A stretch of 51,435 nt of DNA from Erythrobacter sp. (lineage in GTDB: Bacteria > Pseudomonadota > Alphaproteobacteria > Sphingomonadales > Sphingomonadaceae). Made by a program: the position numbers and the translations under genes. The stretch is taken from the NCBI GenBank assembly GCA_013822695.1, contig PNKW01000014.1:1-51435 (forward strand), in the 5' to 3' direction. Positions 8,788-17,726 of this stretch are shown piece after piece. The notes under the pieces are model-generated. The model worked only from the letters and a program-made list of their open reading frames with translations. It had not been told where the DNA came from and made no database searches. Each line of letters begins with the position of its first letter. Position 1 is the first letter of the stretch.

Positions 8788-9278
8788 GTCAGCCTCTTCT
8801 GCCAGAACAGTGCGTGCCCGGTGGCGGGATCGAGCTGGTAGTCGCCAAAGCCCTCGCGCGCGTACAGGCGGCGCGCCGGATTGCCGCTCAGCACTTCCAA
8901 TGTGATCTTGCAGGCCCCGCGCTTCAAGGCCTCGGCCTCGACCGCGGCGAGCAGCGCCTTGCCGACGCCGCGCCCGCGCGTCTCCGGCAGCACCGCAAGA
9001 TCGTGGATATTGACCAGCGGCGCGGCGGCGAAGGTCGAATAGCCCATGAAGCAATTGGCGAGGCCGACCGTCTTGTCCTCAAGCCGTGCGAGCAGCGAGA
9101 AGGCCTGCGGGTTCGCCGCCAGGTCCTCGGCCAGTCGCGCCCTGGTTGTCTCGGCCAGCGGCGCGCCTCCGCCCATCGGATCGCGCGCATAGGCATCTAG
9201 CAGCGCCACGACATCCGCCGCATCGCGGGTGTCACGGTAGTCCGCCAACGTGATGGTCAGGGCGGGCGCTAAGGTCAC
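8784..9278 (-). CDS. GNAT-family N-acetyltransferase within the suf operon
   Basis: 164 residues from GTG 9278, which overlaps the sufT stop (GTGA). The GNAT acetyl-CoA loop is clear: LAVLPETRGRGVGKALLAAV, followed by AEALKRGACKITLEVLSGNP and ARRLYAREGFGDYQL, the usual last strand and helix. Such enzymes move an acetyl group from acetyl-CoA to an amine; the substrate here is unknown. It lies between sufT and sufA with 4-bp overlaps on both sides, so it is expressed as part of the Fe-S assembly operon although it is not a standard suf gene. An in-frame start further upstream would run into sufT and is rejected. Confidence 0.85.
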   Translation of the reverse strand: MTLAPALTITLADYRDTRDAADVVALLDAYARDPMGGGAPLAETTRARLAEDLAANPQAFSLLARLEDKTVGLANCFMGYSTFAAAPLVNIHDLAVLPETRGRGVGKALLAAVEAEALKRGACKITLEVLSGNPARRLYAREGFGDYQLDPATGHALFWQKRLT

Positions 9279-9715
9279 AGCATCCCCAGTTCGAGCCGCG
9301 CCTCGTCGCTCATCTTGTGCGGGCCCCACGGCGGGTCCCAGACGAGGTTGACCTCGGCATCGCGGATCCCCGGCACGCTCGATACGCGCAGTTCGACCTC
9401 GCCGGGCATGCTTTCAGCGACCGGGCAATGCGGGGTGGTGAGCGTCATGGTGACGGTGGCGTCACGGTTCTCGTCCACCTCGACCCCGTAGATCAGGCCG
9501 AGATCATAGATGTTGACCGGGATTTCCGGATCGAAGATCTCGCGCAGCGCCTCGATCACATCGGCCTGCAGGTCGCTGCCGTCGCCGCCCACGGCATCGG
9601 ATGCGGGCTTGGCGGCGAGGAAGCCATCGAGATAGTCGCGGGTGCGGGGTTCGTCCGTGTCGACCGCGTCTTCTACGCGGGCGCGGGGAGGCTTTTCGGC
9701 TGAGCTGTCCATCAT
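9275..9715 (-). CDS. sufT: SUF-associated Fe-S assembly protein, MIP18/DUF59 family
   Basis: 146 residues. After a variable acidic lead of about 45 residues comes the DUF59 core: VIEALREIFDPEIPVNIYDL, GLIYGVEVDENRDATVTMTL, TTPHCPVAESMPGEVELRVS and NLVWDPPWGPHKMSDEARLE. The conserved Cys in TTPHCP and the WDPPW motif mark the SUF-linked branch (SufT), which helps mature Fe-S proteins. The ATG at 9715 directly follows the sufS stop; a second ATG is the next codon. It sits between sufS and the GNAT gene in the operon. Confidence 0.88.
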   Translation of the reverse strand: MMDSSAEKPPRARVEDAVDTDEPRTRDYLDGFLAAKPASDAVGGDGSDLQADVIEALREIFDPEIPVNIYDLGLIYGVEVDENRDATVTMTLTTPHCPVAESMPGEVELRVSSVPGIRDAEVNLVWDPPWGPHKMSDEARLELGML

Positions 9716-9716
9716 C

Positions 9717-10943
9717 TCATCCCTTTCCAAAAATCTTGCGGGTGCGGGCGATCCCGGCGAGCAGCGCGTCGACATCGGCCTCGCTCGAATAGAGGCCGAA
9801 GCTGGCGCGCGCGGTGGCGGGAACGCCGAGGTAATCCATCAGCGGCTGGGCGCAGTGATGCCCGGCGCGGATCGCGACGTTGCTCTCGTCGAGGATCGTG
9901 CCGAGGTCGTGGGGGTGGATGCCATCAAGCGCGAAGCTGACGATCCCGGCGCTGCCCTCGGGGCCGAACAGGCGCACGTCATTCATCGCCCCCAGTTCGC
10001 GGCGCAGGCGTGAGACAAGCGATTGTTCATGCTCGTGAATTCGTCCGGGGCCGATGGCGCTGACATAGTCGGCGGCGGCGGCGAAGGCGACGGCCTCGGT
10101 GATCGCGGGGGTGCCCGCCTCGAACCTTTGCGGCCCGCTGGCATAGGTGGTCTTGGCGAAGGTCACCCGGTCGATCATCGCCCCGCCGCCCTGATAGGGG
10201 GGCATTGCGGCGAGCAGTTCCTTCCGCGCCCACAGCGCCCCGATCCCGGTGGGGCCGTAGAGCTTGTGGGCCGAAAAGACGTAGAAATCACATGCCAACG
10301 ACGTGACATCCACCTGCATATGCGGTGCCGACTGGCAGCCATCGAGCAGCAGCTTCGCGCCAACGGAATGAGCCAGCGCGGCGGCGCGCGACGCATCGAG
10401 CAGCGCGCCCGTGACGTTCGAGACATGCCCCAGCGCAACCAGCTTGTGACGCTCGGTCAGCATCGCCTCGGCAGCATCGAGGTCGATCTGGTGATCGGGT
10501 GTCAGCGGGCAGACGTCGATCACCGCGCCGACCTCCTCGGCCACCATCTGCCACGGCACGATGTTCGAATGGTGCTCCGCCTGCGAGAGCAGGATGCGGT
10601 CGCCCGCCTTGAGGTTCGCCCTGCCCCAGGTCTGCGCGACGAGGTTGATCGCCTCGGTGGCGCCGCGGGTGAAGACCAGCTCGTCTTCGTGGCCACCGAT
10701 AAACCGCGCCACGGTGCGCCGCGCCGCCTCGTAGGCGAGCGTCATCTCGGCCGAGCGGGTGTAGACCCCGCGATGGACGGTCGCGTAATCCTCCCCCAGC
10801 GCGCGCGCCATGGCGTCGATCACCGCGCGGGGTTTCTGCGCGGTGGCGGCGGTGTCGAGGTAGTGCCACGGTGTGCCGTCAGGGGTAACCATGCCGGGGA
10901 AGTCGGCGCGCAGATCGCGGGTGATGGTGGCGGGGGCGTTCAC
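9717..10943 (-). CDS. sufS: Cysteine desulfurase, SufS type
   Basis: 408 residues. It is a PLP enzyme that strips sulfur from cysteine and hands it as persulfide to the SufBCD scaffold. The PLP lysine is in FSAHKLYGP (K227). Other PLP contacts are seen in QAEHHSNIVPW and DGCQSAPHM. The catalytic cysteine lies in RAGHHCAQP (C364), the group II (SufS) pattern. The GTG start at 10943 overlaps the sufD stop (GTGA). No sufE or sufU is seen in the window, so the sulfur-transfer partner must be elsewhere or be bypassed. Confidence 0.96.
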   Translation of the reverse strand: MNAPATITRDLRADFPGMVTPDGTPWHYLDTAATAQKPRAVIDAMARALGEDYATVHRGVYTRSAEMTLAYEAARRTVARFIGGHEDELVFTRGATEAINLVAQTWGRANLKAGDRILLSQAEHHSNIVPWQMVAEEVGAVIDVCPLTPDHQIDLDAAEAMLTERHKLVALGHVSNVTGALLDASRAAALAHSVGAKLLLDGCQSAPHMQVDVTSLACDFYVFSAHKLYGPTGIGALWARKELLAAMPPYQGGGAMIDRVTFAKTTYASGPQRFEAGTPAITEAVAFAAAADYVSAIGPGRIHEHEQSLVSRLRRELGAMNDVRLFGPEGSAGIVSFALDGIHPHDLGTILDESNVAIRAGHHCAQPLMDYLGVPATARASFGLYSSEADVDALLAGIARTRKIFGKG

Positions 10944-11695
10944 AGCTTCGCCCCCTCCAGCGCCGCGAGCGCCGCATCGAGCAGGATCTCGCGTTCGGCT
11001 TCGTCCTCCAGCGCCACGAAGGCATCGCCGATGAAGGCCTGCACCAGCAGCCGCTGCGCCGTGGCGGGGTCGAGCCCGCGCGCCATCATATAGAACCGCG
11101 CAGCTTCATCCAGAGCGCCGACCGTCGCGCCGTGGGCGCACTTCACATCGTCCGCAAAAATTTCGAGCTGCGGGACGGCATTGGCGCTCGCCCCGGCTTC
11201 GAGCAGCAGGCCCTTGAAGTCCTGCGCGGCGTCGGTCTTCTGCGCGTGGCGCGCGACCTTGATCTCGCCGAGGAAATTGCCGGTCGCGCCCGCCCAGTGG
11301 ACCGCGCGGATGGTCTGGTTGGAGGTCGCCTCGGGCTCGGCATGGACGACCTGCGTCACGAATTCGCGGGTGACGCCAGCACCGCCGATGGTGACGCCGC
11401 CAAATTCGAAATGGGCACCTTTGGCGAGCCGCACTTCGATCTCGATCCGGGTGTAATCGCTGCCCGCATTGGTGACGAATAGATCGTAGCGCGCGCCTTC
11501 CTCGATGGTCACCCGCATCCGGCTGACTTGAGGCGCGTCGGAGCCGACAACATGGCAAGCCCTGAAGGTCTCCCCTGCGGGCACGGTAATTTCGCGCCAG
11601 TGATCCAGCGCCCCCGCGCCAAGCCGCGCCACGCCGTCCATATCGGCATAGCGCCACGCTTCATCACGACGTGTGGGGAGGGTTGCTACCGTCAC
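10940..11695 (-). CDS. sufD: Fe-S cluster scaffold subunit SufD
   Basis: 251 residues, short compared with E. coli SufD (about 420) but usual for alphaproteobacterial SufD, where the N-terminal region is reduced. It begins with the DEAWRYADMDGVARLG segment typical of SufD, then a beta-helix region. The C-terminal core SANAVPQLEIFADDVKCAHG and ATVGALDEAARFYMMARGLD contains the conserved KCAHGAT motif that meets SufB. It forms the SufBC2D scaffold with the neighbouring gene products. The GTG start overlaps the sufC stop (GTGA). Confidence 0.95.
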   Translation of the reverse strand: MTVATLPTRRDEAWRYADMDGVARLGAGALDHWREITVPAGETFRACHVVGSDAPQVSRMRVTIEEGARYDLFVTNAGSDYTRIEIEVRLAKGAHFEFGGVTIGGAGVTREFVTQVVHAEPEATSNQTIRAVHWAGATGNFLGEIKVARHAQKTDAAQDFKGLLLEAGASANAVPQLEIFADDVKCAHGATVGALDEAARFYMMARGLDPATAQRLLVQAFIGDAFVALEDEAEREILLDAALAALEGAKL

Positions 11696-12441
11696 GCCAT
11701 CACCGCGTCATAGCCCTCGGCCTCGAGCCGCAGCGCGAGTTCCGGCCCGCCGGTCTCGACGATGCGGCCACCTGCAAGGATGCTGACCTTGTCGGGCTTC
11801 ACCACATCGAGCAGGCGCTGGTAGTGGGTGATCAGCAGCACAGCCTTGTCGGGCGAGCGCATGATCGAATTGATCCCCGCGCCGACGATCCTGAGCGCAT
11901 CGATATCGAGGCCGCTATCAGTCTCGTCCAGCACCGCGAAGGCGGGGTCGAGGATGCCCATCTGCACCATCTCGGCGCGCTTTTTCTCGCCGCCCGAGAA
12001 GCCGACATTGACCTGCCTTTTCAGCATTTCCATGTCCATCTTGAGCAGCCCGGCCTTGTCCTTGGCGAGCTTCAGGAACTCGCCGCCGCTGAGCGGTTCC
12101 TCGCCGCGCGCCTTGCGCTGGGCGTTCAATGCCTCGCGCAGGAACTGGACGTTGGAGACGCCGGGGATCTCGACCGGATACTGGAAGCCGAGGAACAGGC
12201 CCTCCGCGGCACGCTCGTGGGGTTCGAGCGCCAGCAGATCCTCGCCGCGGAAGGTCACGCTGCCTGCGGTCACCTCGTAACCCGGCTTGCCGCCGAGCAC
12301 ATTGGCGAGGGTCGATTTGCCCGCGCCGTTGGGGCCCATGATCGCATGGATCTCGCCCGCGGGGACGGAGAGGGTCAGGCCCTTCAAGATAGGCTTGTCG
12401 CCAACGGAGGCGTGGAGGTTGGTGATTTCGAGCATCGTCAT
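11692..12441 (-). CDS. sufC: SUF ATPase SufC
   Basis: 249 residues of an ABC-type ATPase without membrane segments. Walker A is GPNGAGKST, the signature is FSGGEKKRAEM, and Walker B is in PAFAVLDETDSGLD, followed by the switch His in LLITHYQRLL. SufC powers conformational change in the SufBCD scaffold. A second ATG lies two codons after the chosen start. Upstream is a palindromic repeat instead of sufB, so sufC-D-S-T-GNAT-sufA may need read-through from far upstream or have its own promoter; none is obvious. Confidence 0.97.
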   Translation of the reverse strand: MTMLEITNLHASVGDKPILKGLTLSVPAGEIHAIMGPNGAGKSTLANVLGGKPGYEVTAGSVTFRGEDLLALEPHERAAEGLFLGFQYPVEIPGVSNVQFLREALNAQRKARGEEPLSGGEFLKLAKDKAGLLKMDMEMLKRQVNVGFSGGEKKRAEMVQMGILDPAFAVLDETDSGLDIDALRIVGAGINSIMRSPDKAVLLITHYQRLLDVVKPDKVSILAGGRIVETGGPELALRLEAEGYDAVMA

Positions 12442-12456
12442 TCTTTCAGTTGCCCC

Positions 12457-12540
12457 CGCCCCGGACTTGATCCGGGGCCCCGCTGCCTTGATCGGCGCGG
12501 GAAGGAGGGAAAGCGGGGTCCCGGGTCAAGCCCGGGAAGG
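12457..12540. repeat. REP-like palindromic element between the DUF559 gene and sufC
   Basis: An 84-bp imperfect inverted repeat. The left arm contains CCCCGGACTTGATCCGGGG then CCCCGCT. The right arm, read in reverse complement, gives the same order with a few changes: CCCGGGCTTGACCCGGG then ACCCCGCT. Each arm is itself a small palindrome. The sequence type is familiar from intergenic DNA of sphingomonads and Caulobacter relatives. It fills nearly all the gap between the two genes. Confidence 0.7.
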
Positions 12541-12549
12541 GGGAAAGGG

Positions 12550-13098
12550 TCACGGCTTGCGCCCCCGAGGCTTGGGCGCGTCGCCGCCGCGCGGCTTCGG
12601 GCGGTCGTAGGTCTGCTTCGGGTTGGCCGCCTTGTGGGCGCGGGCGGCTTCCTTTTTCTCGGCGATGCGGTCGCGCATCACCTGAGTGAGCTGCTTGAGC
12701 ACGGCGTCGATGTCGGCGAGGATGTCGGCGGCCGCGATGCGCATCACCTTGATGCCGACGCTTTCGAGGCTCTTGTCGCGGCGCTTGGCGAGGGTGTCGT
12801 TCTGCCCCTCCTCGTCAATCGCGAGCGCGAGGCCAAGGTTGTGGCAGTTGAAATCGACAATCGCAGAGCCGACCACGGCGTGGCGCTTGAAGGTGTAGCG
12901 GCCGAGATCAGCGCCCGCGAACTTCTCGGCCAGCGCCTTGTGCGCGTCCGACGAATGCCGCCGCATCTCGCGCGCCTGTTCGTGCAGCGCATCGAGCCGC
13001 TTCTCCGAAATCTCCCACCCGCGGCCCTTTTTCTTGAGCGCGGGGGCGTCGGCGGTGGCGGCCTCGGGGTTGAGGGCGAGGGTTTTGCGGGTGGTCAT
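12550..13098 (-). CDS. DUF559 domain protein (endonuclease-like fold)
   Basis: 182 residues. The core shows the DUF559 pattern: MRRHSSDAHKALAEKFAG, YTFKRHAVVGSAIVDFNCHN, LGLALAIDEEGQNDTLAKRR and DKSLESVGIKVMRIAAADIL. The AIVDF and LALAIDEEGQ strands carry the acidic residues that place the family with Vsr/PD-(D/E)xK-like endonucleases, although activity is unproven. The N-terminal 30 residues are an added basic lead. The C-terminus is a Lys/Arg/Pro tail (DRPKPRGGDAPKPRGRKP) that may bind nucleic acid. It is coupled by ATGA overlap to the small membrane protein upstream. The pair splits the suf operon and has no evident link to Fe-S assembly. Confidence 0.85.
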   Translation of the reverse strand: MTTRKTLALNPEAATADAPALKKKGRGWEISEKRLDALHEQAREMRRHSSDAHKALAEKFAGADLGRYTFKRHAVVGSAIVDFNCHNLGLALAIDEEGQNDTLAKRRDKSLESVGIKVMRIAAADILADIDAVLKQLTQVMRDRIAEKKEAARAHKAANPKQTYDRPKPRGGDAPKPRGRKP

Positions 13099-13400
13099 TG
13101 GGTTTTGGCCATCCAGCCCGAACAGTGTGTTTCTAAATATCTGAGCTTACTCGCTGGGGAACCAACATCGTCAATCAGTTGGGCCTGGCTACTTACAATC
13201 AACCTATTCTCCTGAATGTCCCTGCTCTCCACCATAGCATTTCGCATGTTTTCATACTCAGCTGCGAGGCGGGCACACTCTTTTGAGCGGATGTTGTAAT
13301 TCTCCCATCCGCGATACCCAACGTATCCGCCAATCAAAAGGATTGCCGCAGCAAGCGGGCCAACCCAGTTAGGTATTGATTTCGCGCTCACCCCACGCAC
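13095..13400 (-). CDS. Small single-pass membrane protein
   Basis: 101 residues from a GTG at 13400. One transmembrane helix near the N-terminus (WVGPLAAAILLIGGYVGYRG) is followed by a soluble mixed-charge domain with two Cys (KECARLAAEY and ETHCSGWMAKTQ). The coding sequence is less GC-rich than the neighbours. Its stop overlaps the DUF559 start (ATGA), which supports a real gene pair. I recognise no family. A later GTG three codons in is an equal start candidate. Confidence 0.55.
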   Translation of the reverse strand: MRGVSAKSIPNWVGPLAAAILLIGGYVGYRGWENYNIRSKECARLAAEYENMRNAMVESRDIQENRLIVSSQAQLIDDVGSPASKLRYLETHCSGWMAKTQ

Positions 13401-13417
13401 CCCTCAATCAATCTACC

Positions 13418-13504
13418 TTCGTCATCCCGGCGCAGGCCGGGACCCAGTGACGCTGGGCGCTGCACTTTGCCGCTCTGGGCCCCGGCCTGCGCCGGGGTGA
13501 CGAA
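13418..13504. repeat. REP-like palindromic element between sufB and the inserted pair
   Basis: An 87-bp element with about 30-bp terminal inverted repeats differing at two positions. Left arm: TTCGTCATCCCGGCGCAGG then CCGGGACCCAG. The right arm, read in reverse, is TTCGTCACCCCGGCGCAGG then CCGGGGCCCAG. This GTCATCCCGGCGCAGGCCGG motif is a very common intergenic repeat in alphaproteobacteria. It fills most of the 124-bp gap before sufB's stop and may act as a processing or termination structure in the suf transcript. Confidence 0.8.
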
Positions 13505-13524
13505 TAGGGTGAGCGCGGCGCGGA

Positions 13525-15002
<1,478 letters not shown>

Positions 15003-15006
<4 letters not shown>

Positions 15007-15437
15007 GCCACGTGATCCTCGATGGGTGTCGCAACGGCGACGGGGCCGCGCAGTTGGGCAAGCGTGATGCCCGCCAGAGCGCCGCGCAGCGCTTCGTTGA
15101 TGATCGGCCAGTGCGGCTTCATGTTGCACCCGGCCTCGAAATCGCAGGGCACGTGATCGACGCAGGCGGTGAGCGCGATGCGGCCTTCGATCGCCTCGAC
15201 AATGTCCGCGACCGTGATCGCCGCCGCCGGACGCCCGAGCTGCAACCCGCCATGCGCGCCGCGCACCGAGCGCAGCAGGCCCGCCGCCGTCAGCTTGGAC
15301 ACCAGCTTCTGCACGGTGGGCACCGGCAGCCCGGTCTCGGCCGCCAGCTCCGCCGCGCTCACCCGCCCGCTGCCACAATGCAGCGCAGCCTGGCACATCG
15401 TGATGACGGCATAATCGGCAAGATTGGACAGGCGCAT
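15003..15437 (-). CDS. Rrf2-family regulator of the suf operon (IscR/SUF-regulator type)
   Basis: 144 residues from ATG 15437 ([20 protein letters not shown]). The Rrf2 winged helix is clear: [20 protein letters not shown] is the recognition helix region, then [20 protein letters not shown] is the wing. The cluster-binding segment holds three cysteines, [20 protein letters not shown], matching the Cys-x7-Cys-type ligands of IscR-like sensors, so the protein probably senses Fe-S status. It is the first gene of the operon and overlaps sufB. A palindrome lies 14 bp upstream, which suggests autoregulation. An in-frame start 15 codons upstream would run through that palindrome and is rejected. Confidence 0.93.
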
Positions 15438-15451
15438 TTGCGAGCGGTTCT

Positions 15452-15478
15452 CAATTCGGACGGAATCAGTCCGAATTG
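15452..15478. promoter_or_regulatory. Candidate Rrf2 operator: 10-bp perfect inverted repeat, 7-bp spacer
   Basis: CAATTCGGAC and its exact complement GTCCGAATTG flank a 7-bp spacer GGAATCA, centred 28 bp upstream of the regulator's ATG. Size, symmetry and position fit the binding site of a dimeric Rrf2 protein controlling its own operon. A second small hairpin (GAGCA, 3-base loop, TGCTC) lies at 15487-15499. A weak -35/-10 pair could be drawn on the minus strand around 15506-15480, but I do not trust it. Confidence 0.6.
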
Positions 15479-15522
15479 GCAATTAGGAGCATTTTGCTCG
15501 CATTACAAGCCGCCAATCCGCC

Positions 15523-16404
15523 CTATTCGGCGGCGGACTTGAGCGGCACCCCGGCCTCGCCGTGCCCGGCAGGATCGAGCAATTTGTCCGCCAGCGTGTC
15601 GCGCCCGAACTGCGAGGGCGTGCGCCCGGTGTAGCGGCGGATGTCGCGGATCAGGTGTGCCTGGTCGAAGAAGGTCGCCATCAGCTGGTCGTGCATCTCC
15701 TGGCTGATGCCCGGCTGCGACAACAGCATCGCCGCACGCAGGGCGCGGAAGCGCTTGAGCACCTGCGCCGGAGCGACCCCGAAGAAGCGCCGGCAGATGC
15801 GCTGCACCTGCCGCGGCGAGATGCTGACGCTGGCATAGAGCTCGGCGAGCGCCGGGTCGAAGCCGCTCGCCAGCCAGCGCAGGATCGCCTCGACCACCGC
15901 CTCGTGACCAGGCCGCAGGCTGTAAGGCGCGGCGGCGATGACCTCGGTCAGCACCGCGCACACATCCTCGGGCGCGATCCGGCCGTCGCGGCAATCGGCG
16001 GCAGCGGCCTCGATCGCGGCGATCTGGTCCGGGGTCAGCACCGCATCGGCCGGGATCAGCCGGTCGTGCACCTCGTCTGCCGGGAGGTTGGCCAGCCGCT
16101 GCCAGGCGGTGTGGGTGAGTGACGCGCCGATCTGGAGCACCGGGCCATCGATCACCGCGTGGGCGCTGGTCATCTGCGGCGCGTTGATGAAGACGCTTGC
16201 CGATGTGCCGGTGGTGCCGTCCGCGAAGGTGAGGCGCACTGTCCCTCGCACCATCACCAGCAGCTGCGCCGAATAGGCAGGGACTGCCTCCTCGATCGTT
16301 CCTGGCCCGGTTGCGATGGTGTAGAAGGTGTGAACCAGCCCGGCGGCTTCTGCCGCCGGTGCGATCATTTTCGTACGAGACGCCAACCCCCATCCCCCCG
16401 TCAC
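15523..16404 (-). CDS. AraC-family transcriptional regulator
   Basis: 293 residues. The N-terminal part (about 1-170) is a ligand/cupin-like domain related to DUF6597-type regulators, and the C-terminal part is an AraC double helix-turn-helix. The latter holds SISPRQVQRICRRFFGVAPA, FRALRAAMLLSQPGISQEMH and FFDQAHLIRDIRRYTGRTPS. The GTG at 16404 has an AAGGGG-like site upstream and is preferred; an ATG 12 codons later (16368) is possible. It is a clear paralogue of the next gene, transcribed in the same direction 116 bp downstream of it. The target and ligand are unknown. Confidence 0.85.
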   Translation of the reverse strand: MTGGWGLASRTKMIAPAAEAAGLVHTFYTIATGPGTIEEAVPAYSAQLLVMVRGTVRLTFADGTTGTSASVFINAPQMTSAHAVIDGPVLQIGASLTHTAWQRLANLPADEVHDRLIPADAVLTPDQIAAIEAAAADCRDGRIAPEDVCAVLTEVIAAAPYSLRPGHEAVVEAILRWLASGFDPALAELYASVSISPRQVQRICRRFFGVAPAQVLKRFRALRAAMLLSQPGISQEMHDQLMATFFDQAHLIRDIRRYTGRTPSQFGRDTLADKLLDPAGHGEAGVPLKSAAE

Positions 16405-16520
16405 CAGAGGGCCCCCTTTTCCGGTTTTGCGCGACCCGAAGGGCGAGCTTGCCCTCGGTTAAGCATGTCTTGCGCAACCGATTTCAGCTTGTCCAGTCGC
16501 AATAGTGTCAGATTGGAGGT

Positions 16521-17432
16521 TCAGCCGCCCAGTTCGCGCAGATTGCGGGCGTCGATCATCTCGGCAAGATAGGGCGTGGAGGCATCGCCGAGCCGCGCCG
16601 GGGTGCGGCCGACGAAATGCGCGATCTCGCGGATCATGTGCGGCTGATCGAAGAAGGCCTCGGCGATGGCGGCCTCGTCCTCCATCGAGAGGTGCGGGGC
16701 CGAAAGCAGCGCGGCGGCGCGCAGCGCGCGGTATTTGCGCGCTAGCGCACGCGGGGGGAGGCCGAAATAGCGCTCGACCAGCCGCTGCACCTGCCGCGCC
16801 GAATAGCCCGCCCTGCCGGTGAGTGCAGCCACATCGGGGTTGAAGGAGGCGGCCAGCCATTGCCCGGTCGCCGCGATCAGTTCGAGGTGGCGCGGGTTCA
16901 CGCGCTTGAGGTTCGCGTCGATGAAGCCGCCCACCGTCAGCGCGCAGTCGCGCCCGCTCATGGAGCGTGCGCGATAGGCGGCGAGCAGCTCCTGCCCGAG
17001 CGTGTCGATCCCCGGCCCCAGCACCGCGCCTGCCGGAAGCAGCCGGTCGCGATGCTCGCCCGCATGGAGCCCGGTCAGGGCCGCCCATCCCACCGGCGTC
17101 AGCGCCGCGCCGAAGACATGGAACGGCCCCGCGACCATGATCGGCGCCGCGCGCGACAGGGGGGTCAGCAGGCCCACCTCATGATTGGGATCGCGGTGCC
17201 CTTCGGCGAACAGCATCTCGCCCCTGCCGTGCGGGAACAGGCACAGGTTGCCGACCGCGGCGGGCTGGATGTCGCGGATCACCGGCTCGTCGCAGCAAAA
17301 GTGGTAGAGCGTGGTGACGAAGGGCGCGAGCGGTTCGGGCGGCGCGATGTAATCGACGCTGATCAGCGCGGCCGGGGTGATGGCCTCGCGATCTTCGGGC
17401 ACTGAATCGGTGGGGGCGAGGGGGGCATCCAT
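16521..17432 (-). CDS. AraC-family transcriptional regulator (paralogue)
   Basis: 303 residues. The N-terminal domain has YIAPPEPLAPFVTTLYHFCC and LFPHGRGEMLFAEG. The C-terminal AraC DNA-binding domain has YSARQVQRLVERYFGLPPRA, KYRALRAAALLSAPHLSMED and FFDQPHMIREIAHFVGRTPA. Its alignment with the neighbouring regulator over this region is immediate, so the two arose by tandem duplication. ATG 17432 is the only good start before the conserved region. No obvious target gene is co-oriented with it. Confidence 0.88.
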   Translation of the reverse strand: MDAPLAPTDSVPEDREAITPAALISVDYIAPPEPLAPFVTTLYHFCCDEPVIRDIQPAAVGNLCLFPHGRGEMLFAEGHRDPNHEVGLLTPLSRAAPIMVAGPFHVFGAALTPVGWAALTGLHAGEHRDRLLPAGAVLGPGIDTLGQELLAAYRARSMSGRDCALTVGGFIDANLKRVNPRHLELIAATGQWLAASFNPDVAALTGRAGYSARQVQRLVERYFGLPPRALARKYRALRAAALLSAPHLSMEDEAAIAEAFFDQPHMIREIAHFVGRTPARLGDASTPYLAEMIDARNLRELGG

Positions 17433-17447
17433 GGCAAACTGGCCCCC

Positions 17448-17612
17448 TCATGACACATTAAGCGGGCCGGGCAAATATCGGATAAAAAAGGTGCGAGACG
17501 AAAAGGAGCGGCCCTCCCGATCGGGAAGGCCGCCCATCGAGTTGAGGAACTCTTTGCATTGCTGCTCCGAGCCCTTCGGGTCGCAGGCGCTGAGGTAACG
17601 TGTGAATCGCAT
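17448..17612 (-). other. Structured intergenic segment, possible 54-residue ORF or small RNA
   Basis: On the minus strand an ATG at 17612 opens 54 codons (MRFTRYLSACDPKGSEQQCK and onward) ending at 17448. The same bases hold strong hairpins: GAGTT/AACTC with a 4-base loop near 17541-17554, and a GC stem at 17509-17534 built on the CCCGATCGGG palindrome with outer GCGGCC/GGCCGC arms, followed on the minus strand by CTCCTTTTCG. That could be a short non-coding RNA with its terminator or a tiny protein gene. I recognise neither. Nothing else is seen in 17433-17726. Confidence 0.3.
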
Positions 17613-17726
17613 GGCGGATTGTATGCAAGCGACAGGACGCGGCGCTGGAAGGCCCAGAGACTTGTAAGTCTGCGTCAATCTGCATCAGGCTCGACACGCG
17701 CGCCGCCCTCGCATAGGCGCGAGGGG

